Shown piece by piece: positions 7,658-15,272 of a stretch of 48,166 nucleotides of DNA (positions within the stretch are counted from its first letter, which is position 1; every line of letters starts with the position of its first letter). The notes under the pieces were generated by a model. That model did not search any database and was not told where the DNA came from. It saw only the letters and a program-made list of their open reading frames with translations. The DNA lies in contig CAJXQC010000022.1 of the NCBI GenBank assembly GCA_913058495.1, forward strand, positions 1 through 48,166, given 5' to 3'. Both the position numbers and the translations under genes were made by a program. This DNA comes from an uncultured Balneola sp. (GTDB taxonomy: Bacteria; Bacteroidota; Rhodothermia; Balneolales; Balneolaceae).

Positions 7658-8740
7658 TCAATCCTCAAAAACTCCAAATGTCTGATCAGGTCGCATTGCT
7701 AAAACTGCTTCAACCATTAAATTGATCAGGTCTTCTACATCATTCACATTGCAAGTTTCTACAGGTGAATGCATATATCTGAGTGGAAGCGAGATCAATG
7801 CACTTGGTATTCCCGTCTGCTGATAAAATATACTATCCGTGTCCGTACCTGTTCTTACACTGGTAGCTTCATGTTGGATATTGATCTTGGCTTCTGAACA
7901 AACTTCTTCCAGGAAATCGACTACCTTCGGGTGGTTAGCCCCTCCGTGTTGAATAGCAGGACCTTTACCCATTTCTACTGTTCCGTGCTGTTTCTGATCA
8001 ATTCCGGGAGTATCAGTCGCATGTGTTACATCAGTTACCAATGCAACATCCGGCATAAACCGGTAACTCATCATTCGTGCACCAAATCCGCCCACTTCTT
8101 CCTGCACAGAATTCAATGCAATTACATTTACTTTAAGATTTTTCTTTCTCTCGCTGATCTTTCGGAGCGCTTCAGCAATAATATATCCACCTATTCTATT
8201 GTCAAGTGCACGTCCTGTTAAAATATCGTCATTCAGATATTCCAGATCCGAGGAATACGTAATCGGATCACCAACTTGTATCAACTCAAGAGCTTCTTCT
8301 TTTGAACTAACCCCGATATCAACGTAGATGTCTTTCCAGGCAGGCTGTTTGCCTCCACCATTTTTAGTGTCCTGCAAATGGATAGCCGTATTTCCCGTTA
8401 CTCCAACTACTCTGCCTCTTTTGTTGTGGATGAATACTTTCTTTGCACGAGCTATAGTAGAATCGCTTCCCCCAAGCTTGTTGATATATACAAACCCCTG
8501 ATCTGAAATATGCTGAACCACCATTCCGATCTCATCACAATGAGCTTCCAGTAAAACCGTGGCTACATCTCCACTAGTATTGATCTTACCGGCAGCTGAA
8601 CCATAAGCATCCGTTACCACTTCATCGGAAAATTGATCTACATAATCTTTCCACACTTTAACTCCTGCTTTTTCAAATCCGGTTGGACTCGGAGTGATGA
8701 GTAGATCTTCTAAAAATTGTTTACTGGAACTGTTAGCCAT
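7658..8740 (-). CDS. M42 family metallopeptidase
   Basis: A 360-residue cytosolic dinuclear metallo-aminopeptidase (deblocking aminopeptidase/CelM/FrvX family), which forms large tetrahedral dodecamers in known members and removes N-terminal residues from peptides. Metal and catalytic residues are all present: H67 and D69 in EAHCDEIG, bridging D180 in ALDNRIGG, the E214-E215 pair in QEEVGGFG, D237 in VTDVTHA and H324 in RYMHSPVE. Length is normal. It is divergent from the thioesterase gene, with a 193-base spacer that is mostly 7-bp-periodic repeat. Confidence 0.95.
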   Translation of the reverse strand: MANSSSKQFLEDLLITPSPTGFEKAGVKVWKDYVDQFSDEVVTDAYGSAAGKINTSGDVATVLLEAHCDEIGMVVQHISDQGFVYINKLGGSDSTIARAKKVFIHNKRGRVVGVTGNTAIHLQDTKNGGGKQPAWKDIYVDIGVSSKEEALELIQVGDPITYSSDLEYLNDDILTGRALDNRIGGYIIAEALRKISERKKNLKVNVIALNSVQEEVGGFGARMMSYRFMPDVALVTDVTHATDTPGIDQKQHGTVEMGKGPAIQHGGANHPKVVDFLEEVCSEAKINIQHEATSVRTGTDTDSIFYQQTGIPSALISLPLRYMHSPVETCNVNDVEDLINLMVEAVLAMRPDQTFGVFED

Positions 8741-8801
8741 GCCTGTATCGTTGTAATTATCTTAAATTATTTAGGCATCGAATATAACGAAAGAAGTATA
8801 C

Positions 8802-8917
8802 AATATTGAATATTCAACAAGGAATAATGAATATTGAACTGCTTATATTTTGATAATTAAATTTTAAAAGAATGAATGATACTTCGATATTCAGTATTCA
8901 ATATTCGATATTCATTG
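8802..8917. repeat. 7-bp-periodic inverted repeat pair
   Basis: Five in-phase heptamers of TTCRATA type occupy 8883-8917 (TTCGATA, TTCAGTA, TTCAATA, TTCGATA, TTCATTG). A degenerate inverted counterpart lies at about 8802-8838, where GGAATAATGAATATTGAA can pair with the right arm. The two arms flank ~45 bases of AT-rich DNA in the divergent spacer between the M42 peptidase and thioesterase genes. Confidence 0.8.
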
Positions 8918-8933
8918 ATTCCTAATTTGAGAC

Positions 8934-9380
8934 ATGATCAAACCTGACTACAATTCCGATTTCTTTTACCACTGGCATGAGCTAACTGTACGATTCAGTG
9001 ATGTAGATTCACTTCAGCATGTCAATAATGCAACATTCAGTACTTATTACGAAGAGTCCCGCTTACGTTTTTTGGGGCAATATTTCGAAATGAGCAAAGA
9101 ATACTACGAAGGACGTTCTTTTGTGATGGTTCGCTCTGAAATTGAATATCTTGGTCAGATCAAATTTCCGGACACCATTTTGATCGGAACCGGCATTCTG
9201 AAAGTTGGAAATTCCAGCTTGGATACCTATCAAGCTATATATAACAAAGAATCTAAAAAACTAATGAGTGTTGCTCAAACTACAGGAGTTTGGTTCGATG
9301 TAAACAAACAAAGACCGGTGAAACTACCTGAAATTCAAAATCTGGAAGCCATGCTCATAAAAACTGATCAAGATGGATAA
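8934..9380 (+). CDS. Acyl-CoA thioesterase (YbgC/FadM-like hotdog fold)
   Basis: A 148-residue 4-hydroxybenzoyl-CoA thioesterase-type hotdog protein. The signature RFSDVDSLQHVNNATF near residues 20-35 carries the catalytic Asp and the HVNN helix start, followed by YYEESRLRFL. It should hydrolyse acyl-CoA thioesters; the chain length cannot be predicted. Its last codons overlap the start of the HD-domain gene by 8 bases, so the two are translationally coupled. Confidence 0.9.
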   Translation: MIKPDYNSDFFYHWHELTVRFSDVDSLQHVNNATFSTYYEESRLRFLGQYFEMSKEYYEGRSFVMVRSEIEYLGQIKFPDTILIGTGILKVGNSSLDTYQAIYNKESKKLMSVAQTTGVWFDVNKQRPVKLPEIQNLEAMLIKTDQDG

Positions 9381-10623
9381 AAGCACCCGGTACAAAATAT
9401 TCAATGATCCGGTCCATGGTTTTATTACTGTTCCAAAAGGAATAATTCTCAGATTAATTGATCACCCATATGTTCAAAGATTGCGCAGAGTTCGTCAGCT
9501 TGGGCTAGGATATCTAGTTTTCCCCGCAGCTGAACATTCCCGTTTTTCTCATGCACTGGGAGCACTTGAACTAGCTAAAAGAGTGTTGAATAATTTACTG
9601 GAAAAAGACACTACCATCACCAAAAAGGAATATGAAGGCACTTTAATTGCGATATTACTTCATGATGTTGGTCACGGGCCTTTATCCCACACTTTAGAAC
9701 ACACTTTGATCAAAGATTTCAATCATGAGCAAATGAGTTTGGCTATCATGAAAGAACTCAATAAGGAATTCGACGGAGAGTTGGATACCGCAATAGCAAT
9801 ATTCACCAATCAGTATAAAAAGAAGTTTCTGCATCAACTCATTTCTTCACAACTTGATCTGGACAGATTGGATTATCTGAGCAGAGACAGTTTCTTTACC
9901 GGTGTTTCGGAAGGACGTATTGGTATAAACAGGATTCTGAAAACGATGCGTGTCCACAAAGGAAACATTGTAATAGAGAAAAAAGGAATCTATGCGATTG
10001 AGAATTACATCATAGCCCGAAGATTGATGTATATGCAGGTTTATTTACACAAAACCGTGCTAAGTGCTGATGCTTTAATAAGATCTGTATTTAAAAGAAT
10101 CCGGGATTTGTTAGATTCAGGTTACGAATTAGATTTTGCTTCGGATAGTCTGCGATACTTTATGCAAGATCAGCCTTCTGCTAAAAAACAGATCACCGGA
10201 AAGATGATCAAAGCATACACCTCTCTCGATGACTATGACATCTACCTGAATATAAAGTTCTGGACTCAAAGCAATGATAAGATCCTCGCTGAACTCTGTA
10301 ATCGCTTTTTGAACCGAAGCTTATTCAGAACCACTTTCTTTGATAACACACCCTCTGAAAAAGATCATGAGGAAATAAAAAGACAGACTAAGCTGAGTTT
10401 AAAAAAGCTGGGTTTACCACATGATGATGAGTCTGCTTCATATTTCTACAGTTTTGATCAAAGCTATTCTGAGGCTTATAAATATCAGAATGAGAGTATT
10501 TGGATTTTAGAAAACGAAAACGCTGTGGAATTTTCCAAAGCTGCAGATACTAAGAACATTATTGCTTTAACAGAACCTGTCGTCAAAAACTATTGTGTTC
10601 ACTTAAAACAAGTTAAGATCTAG
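9373..10623 (+). CDS. HD domain phosphohydrolase (SAMHD1/dNTPase-like)
   Basis: A 416-residue HD-superfamily protein of the type related to dNTP triphosphohydrolases and SAMHD1. It opens with IFNDPVHGFITV and VQRLRRVRQLG, then shows the metal site: H60 in HSRFSHALG, H97-D98 in LLHDVGHGPLSHTLEH, and the later D in LDLDRLDYLSRDS. The likely reaction is hydrolysis of a (deoxy)nucleotide, but the substrate of this bacterial subfamily is not established. The gene overlaps the thioesterase gene by 8 bases and converges on the kinase gene with a 21-base gap. Confidence 0.9.
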   Translation: MDKSTRYKIFNDPVHGFITVPKGIILRLIDHPYVQRLRRVRQLGLGYLVFPAAEHSRFSHALGALELAKRVLNNLLEKDTTITKKEYEGTLIAILLHDVGHGPLSHTLEHTLIKDFNHEQMSLAIMKELNKEFDGELDTAIAIFTNQYKKKFLHQLISSQLDLDRLDYLSRDSFFTGVSEGRIGINRILKTMRVHKGNIVIEKKGIYAIENYIIARRLMYMQVYLHKTVLSADALIRSVFKRIRDLLDSGYELDFASDSLRYFMQDQPSAKKQITGKMIKAYTSLDDYDIYLNIKFWTQSNDKILAELCNRFLNRSLFRTTFFDNTPSEKDHEEIKRQTKLSLKKLGLPHDDESASYFYSFDQSYSEAYKYQNESIWILENENAVEFSKAADTKNIIALTEPVVKNYCVHLKQVKI

Positions 10624-10644
10624 ATCAACCTGTCTTGGTTAAAT

Positions 10645-11484
10645 TCAGGAAGTATGAAAATCGACCAATCTTTCAAGTGGTTTACGTACTACTATAGAGA
10701 GATTCATACCTCGTTCGGATAGCACCTCTTCAAGTATTTCCTGATAAACTGAAGCTATTGAGCCTACAAAGCCTATCTCCTTTTCTTTGGATTCTTCGAA
10801 ATAGCCAAGTTGTTTATCCGCAAAAGCTTCAAATCCTTTTCTTACCATATTCTTTATGAACGGATGATCTCTGTAATCACCTAAAATCTTGGAGAAAGAA
10901 GCCACAAATCTGTTGGCCTGAGGTTCTTCGTAGATCTTATGAAGAACACTTTCCAAAGACATATCGCTTGTTTCTTCCAAAGCGTTTCTCAGATCTTCCG
11001 GCATAGTCTTATAGTAATATGCATTCAGAATTCGCTTTCCGAAATAGCCACCACTTCCTTCGTCTCCGAAAACAAATCCAAGTGAGGGAATTGACTTCAC
11101 GATCTTTTCGCCATCATACACACATGAATTAGAGCCTGTTCCCATAATGCATGCAACTCCCTCCTTTTTACCAAAACAAGCAATAGCAGCGCCTAACATA
11201 TCGCTTTCAATATGAATTTCAGATTCAGGAAAATTCTCTCTTATTGCATTCTGAAGTATCGCCTTCCTGGATTCATTCCCACTGCCCGAACCATAGAAAA
11301 AGATCTCGTCTATCTGAGCATTTTTTAAACTGTTTTTAACTCCGTTTTTAATAGCTTCAGAAAGTTGACCGTGTGTCCTGAAATAAGGATTTAAGCCATC
11401 ACTTTTAAAGAATTCTTTACTCTCTTTATTTACTAAAACCCATTCTGTTTTTGTGGAACCGCTGTCAGCTATTAAAATGCTCAT
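10645..11484 (-). CDS. BadF/BadG-type N-acetyl amino sugar kinase (MurK/NagK-like)
   Basis: A 279-residue ASKHA-fold kinase of the BadF/BadG/BcrA/BcrD family. The phosphate-1 loop is ADSGSTKTEWVLV at the very N-terminus; the phosphate-2 region is CIMGTGSNSCVYDG with GFVFGDEGSGGYFG; the adenosine motif is GFVGSIA near residue 240. Members of this size in Bacteroidota-like bacteria phosphorylate N-acetylglucosamine and/or N-acetylmuramic acid (MurK of Clostridium and Tannerella). It is divergent from a NagX/MurT-like membrane protein, and close to two exported glycan enzymes, which supports an amino-sugar substrate. Which sugar it prefers is not visible. Confidence 0.85.
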   Translation of the reverse strand: MSILIADSGSTKTEWVLVNKESKEFFKSDGLNPYFRTHGQLSEAIKNGVKNSLKNAQIDEIFFYGSGSGNESRKAILQNAIRENFPESEIHIESDMLGAAIACFGKKEGVACIMGTGSNSCVYDGEKIVKSIPSLGFVFGDEGSGGYFGKRILNAYYYKTMPEDLRNALEETSDMSLESVLHKIYEEPQANRFVASFSKILGDYRDHPFIKNMVRKGFEAFADKQLGYFEESKEKEIGFVGSIASVYQEILEEVLSERGMNLSIVVRKPLERLVDFHTS

Positions 11485-11584
11485 TTATATTTTTTGTTAA
11501 ATTTTATTGAAGATAGTTAACACATTATTTCATTACCACATTAAGAATAATTTTTAAGTACATTCCGAAAATAATTTAGTTTAT
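11485..11584. promoter_or_regulatory. Divergent promoter region of the kinase and NagX-like genes
   Basis: These 100 bases separate the two start codons and must carry promoters for both directions. The sequence is very AT-rich and I cannot assign boxes or an operator. The shared spacer suggests co-regulation of uptake and phosphorylation. Confidence 0.4.
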
Positions 11585-12745
11585 ATGACCTCAATTAGTG
11601 GTATTTCTTCGGGTAAACGTCTGGTTTCTTTGGATTTTTTCAGAGGAGCTACAGTAGCTGCCATGATACTTGTAAACAATCCGGGATCATGGTCTCATAT
11701 CTATGGACCTTTAAAGCACGCTCCATGGCACGGCTGGACTCCAACTGACCTTATTTTTCCTTTTTTCTTATTCATAGTTGGTGTTTCCATTGTGCTGGCA
11801 TTTACCAAAGCTAAAAATAAAGGAGCTCAGAATTCTGATCTTTTAAAAAAGACATTAATAAGGGCTGCTAAAATATTTGGATTAGGGCTGGCTTTAACGG
11901 CATTTCCATATTTGACATTTTCTCCGGATTTCGGTCTTCATTCAAATCTGATTGATATCAGAATTCCCGGTGTTTTGCAAAGAATTGCTGTTTGTTATGC
12001 TATTGGTAGTGTCTTGTTTCTTTATACCAAACCAAAAACCCAAATGTATACCCTTGCAGGATTATTGATAGGCTATTGGATATTAATGATAGGTATACCT
12101 GTTCCGGGATTCGGAGCCGGAGCCATTGACAATCCCGAAGGCAATCTTGCAGCTTACATTGATCAACTTACTTTATCCGGACATACCTGGAAAGAAAATT
12201 GGGATCCTGAAGGATTGCTAAGCACTCTACCTGCTATAGGAACTACTTTGATAGGAATTTGGACGGGTAGAATATTGATGAACGATCACGAATCTGAAAG
12301 TTCAAGAACACTTCAGTTCTTTATTTGGGGATTTGTTCTAATTATAATTGGATATATCTGGAGCTGGATTTTCCCTATCAATAAAAATATCTGGACCAGT
12401 TCTTATGCTCTTTTCACCGGTGGGCAAGCCATGTGTATCTTCGGTTTATGCTATTGGTATTTGGATGTGAAGGAAAAGCAGAAATTCTCTGATTGGGGAG
12501 TCGCTTTTGGTTTGAATGCTATTACTGTTTTCTTTTTGAGTGGTATAATAGCAAGAGTTTTAGGCATGATAACCTTTACCTATAATGAGGTCACTTATTC
12601 TGTAAAAGGATGGATCTATGAAGTGGTGCTCAAGTCAATTGCTTCGCCAATAAATGCATCTATTTTATATGCTATTATGTGGATACTTCTTTTTTGGGGA
12701 TTAGCTCATTGGATGAGAAAAAAGAATATCATTATCAAAGTATAG
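11585..12745 (+). CDS. DUF5009/HGSNAT-like membrane protein (NagX/MurT-like)
   Basis: A 386-residue inner-membrane protein with about ten hydrophobic segments. The N-terminus RLVSLDFFRGATVAAMILVN, followed by HAPWHGWTPTDLIFPFFLF and VGVSIVL, is the hallmark of the heparan-alpha-glucosaminide N-acetyltransferase/DUF5009/NagX group; the His of APWHGW is the site of acetyl transfer in HGSNAT. In bacteria these proteins are described as N-acetylglucosamine-related transporters (NagX), and the muramic-acid transporter MurT of Tannerella is, from memory, of this type. Divergent placement beside the BadF-type kinase supports import of an amino sugar that is then phosphorylated. Acyl transfer to a surface sugar is the main alternative. 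Confidence 0.82.
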   Translation: MTSISGISSGKRLVSLDFFRGATVAAMILVNNPGSWSHIYGPLKHAPWHGWTPTDLIFPFFLFIVGVSIVLAFTKAKNKGAQNSDLLKKTLIRAAKIFGLGLALTAFPYLTFSPDFGLHSNLIDIRIPGVLQRIAVCYAIGSVLFLYTKPKTQMYTLAGLLIGYWILMIGIPVPGFGAGAIDNPEGNLAAYIDQLTLSGHTWKENWDPEGLLSTLPAIGTTLIGIWTGRILMNDHESESSRTLQFFIWGFVLIIIGYIWSWIFPINKNIWTSSYALFTGGQAMCIFGLCYWYLDVKEKQKFSDWGVAFGLNAITVFFLSGIIARVLGMITFTYNEVTYSVKGWIYEVVLKSIASPINASILYAIMWILLFWGLAHWMRKKNIIIKV

Positions 12746-12784
12746 ATATTGAAAGGACTCTGACAGTAAATTTTCCATTTTTTT

Positions 12785-15217
12785 CTACTTAATCAGAGTC
12801 ATTCTTCTTGTGATGGTTTTTCCTTTAGCACTCAGCTGATAAATATAAATTCCTGATGCCAGGTTAGAACCATTAAAAGGAATATTATGTGTCCCTGAGC
12901 TCATATTCTCATTCAGAAGAGTGGAAACCTCTCTGCCTAACATATCATATACTTTTAAAGTAGTAACTCCGCTTTGAGCCAGACGGAAACTAATGACAGT
13001 TGATGGGTTGAATGGATTCGGGTAATTTTGTTGTAATCTGGTTTCTGAAGGAACATCCGGGTTTTCTTCTATCGAAACGTTTATTTTTTTTGGGTAACTT
13101 AACCTCATATTATCAAAAAAAAGCGAACCGGAATACGTCTCTCCCGTTTGTTGCTCAGATTTTAATTTAATCCCAATACCTGTAATTCTAATGGGGTAAT
13201 AAAAGCTACTGAAGGGATCTGACGCCTGAATATTTTCCATGGAAAGATAATACTCTTCAAAATCTGTATTATCTGCATACCTTTTAAGTCTGATCGTAAA
13301 TTCTTCTCCATTGTTGTCAGTCACAATAGCATCGATCAAGTGTTCTTTTCCATCAGTTAGACCATCAATTAAAATAGTATCTGGAACTCCAAAAACCGGA
13401 ATATCTGTTCTTACATACGCCCATGTACTGGGAGTACCTGCATACGTAAATTGATAATCAATTTTTAAAGCTTTTTCTCCCTCTGTAAACATATTCTCAG
13501 AAGCACTGATCGATGAATTAGCAAGGTCAATATTTTCACCATCTAATGAAAAACCCTCCACACTTTCAAAATTCTCGATTTTCGTTATTCCACTTCCAAT
13601 TTGAACCTCAACTTGAGAAGTGTCTGAGACCCCATCAAAAGTTCCTATAATATTAGTAACTCCCTCCTCAAGCCCTTTAAAAACTCCGTTTTCTATAGTT
13701 CCTACGGCCTCGTTTTCAACTTCCCAACTTACATTCGCATTTGAAACCGATTGAGATATCCCATCACTGTCATACGATTCATTAAAAAAAACTATATCCT
13801 GATTATTATCCGTCACTGCTTGTTCCGGAAATAAATTAAAATTCGTTATTCCTTTGATCTCAACTAATGATGAATCTCTATAGCCGTTATATTCAACAAA
13901 AACATATCCTGTATCAGGGTTTGTACCAGCTTCAAATAAGCCTGTATTAGAAATTTCAGCATCAAAACCCTCGCTAAGGGAAAAAGTAATGTCTTGGCTG
14001 TTTAAATTTACGGGAAAGTAGTTCTCATCAGTTCCTTCTACTTTGTACGTGAAACTTTTATTCCTGTATATTTTTTTAATGGAAGGATCAATATTTAACC
14101 GATGAAGGGTTCCTGTTTTTTGTTTATTGGAAACTAACATCAAAGCATTCGCTACTGATCTCTCGCCTGCTCCATCAGACGGTGAATTGGCAACTTCATT
14201 ATGTACAACTAAAGTGGTTGATCCTCCTCCATCAAGATTCAATGCGTTGTGGGCACCTATCCCGAGCATAAAATCACCTAATTCGGTGAGTGTCATACCT
14301 ACACTGGACGATTGTCTTCCATCAACAGTAACAAAATAAAACTTAGTTGTATCAGCATTAAAACCTAGTGCTGATCGGGGATGTCTTTCCGGCCAATTTC
14401 CTTGATTTACTCCGTTGTTCAGGAATTTAGCACTTCCACCAACGGCTTCTTTTAAAGCATCAGTAGCGGGAGCAACTTTGTGATTGATTACCAATGTATC
14501 ACCTGAAGACACTGAATTTAAAATAATAGCCCCGGCTCCATGTCCTGAAAGTACAAAAGTGGAATCTGTAAGACTCGAATTTCCTTCATTTTCAGACTTA
14601 GAAACTACAACAGTTCTTATCTCCCCGTTAACAACCCAGGGATCAATGGCTTTTAAAGTTAACTCGGTTCCAAAATTATTTGTAGAAGTACCGGATCCAA
14701 AAAAATGATTGTAGAAAATTATTTGATTGCTATTTCTAACTCTATTTACATTGCTGATAGAATTAGTAGTTTCGCCAATTTTCAGAACTCCATCATAACT
14801 GGTAGTATTTATAAACATTTCCGAATTGCTGGAATATCCAAATACTTCTCTGTTGATAGGCTTAGTCAGTATTTCACCATTCAGAACCTGTAAATTTGTT
14901 GGAGTTCCTCCACTATAGAAATCTCCATTTATAGCAGCTATTACTTCATGACCGGGCATAGATTTTCGGGCAGACATAGAGCTTGTTTTCTCATATGCGG
15001 CCAATCTGTCTTGTGCTTTTACAGTTTCTAAACTATAAATACCGTTAGTCAGATCGATCTCAATTACTTCAAGAGTCCACGGAACTGATGAAGCTTTTAC
15101 AGAATAATGAAACGCTCCTTCTCCAATTTGTTTAACATTTACTGTATCGAATTTAACCTGCGAAAAAACTGATGCAGGAATCAATAGAAAAATTGATAAA
15201 CAGAGAAACTTATTCAT
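12785..15217 (-). CDS. T9SS-exported phosphodiester glycosidase (NAGPA domain)
   Basis: An 810-residue secreted enzyme. A signal peptide (FLCLSIFLLIPASVFSQ) is followed by a NAGPA/DUF2233 catalytic domain at ~50-350 with AINGDFYSGGTPTNLQV, RHPRSALGFN, FVTVDGRQ and the diagnostic NALNLDGGGSTTLV. Human NAGPA removes GlcNAc from a mannose-6-phosphate diester; bacterial members cleave sugar-1-phosphodiesters. Behind it are two Ig-like (Big-type) domains (~355-540), a jelly-roll carbohydrate-binding-like domain (~545-715) and a T9SS type A sorting domain (~730-810, LQQNYPNPFNPSTVISFRL). It is co-oriented with the GHL10 gene 55 bases upstream and probably co-transcribed; the two share nearly the same C-terminal domain. 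Confidence 0.92.
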   Translation of the reverse strand: MNKFLCLSIFLLIPASVFSQVKFDTVNVKQIGEGAFHYSVKASSVPWTLEVIEIDLTNGIYSLETVKAQDRLAAYEKTSSMSARKSMPGHEVIAAINGDFYSGGTPTNLQVLNGEILTKPINREVFGYSSNSEMFINTTSYDGVLKIGETTNSISNVNRVRNSNQIIFYNHFFGSGTSTNNFGTELTLKAIDPWVVNGEIRTVVVSKSENEGNSSLTDSTFVLSGHGAGAIILNSVSSGDTLVINHKVAPATDALKEAVGGSAKFLNNGVNQGNWPERHPRSALGFNADTTKFYFVTVDGRQSSSVGMTLTELGDFMLGIGAHNALNLDGGGSTTLVVHNEVANSPSDGAGERSVANALMLVSNKQKTGTLHRLNIDPSIKKIYRNKSFTYKVEGTDENYFPVNLNSQDITFSLSEGFDAEISNTGLFEAGTNPDTGYVFVEYNGYRDSSLVEIKGITNFNLFPEQAVTDNNQDIVFFNESYDSDGISQSVSNANVSWEVENEAVGTIENGVFKGLEEGVTNIIGTFDGVSDTSQVEVQIGSGITKIENFESVEGFSLDGENIDLANSSISASENMFTEGEKALKIDYQFTYAGTPSTWAYVRTDIPVFGVPDTILIDGLTDGKEHLIDAIVTDNNGEEFTIRLKRYADNTDFEEYYLSMENIQASDPFSSFYYPIRITGIGIKLKSEQQTGETYSGSLFFDNMRLSYPKKINVSIEENPDVPSETRLQQNYPNPFNPSTVISFRLAQSGVTTLKVYDMLGREVSTLLNENMSSGTHNIPFNGSNLASGIYIYQLSAKGKTITRRMTLIK

Positions 15218-15272
15218 ATTTAAGAAATAGGAATTTAAGAGGTTTCATTAGCATTAGAACTTACCGTAAAAA

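Noticed and set aside
12756-12800. GACTCTGA/TCAGAGTC inverted repeat as a terminator between convergent genes
   Set aside because: The loop is 29 bases and the right arm lies in the coding end of the NAGPA gene; chance is as likely.
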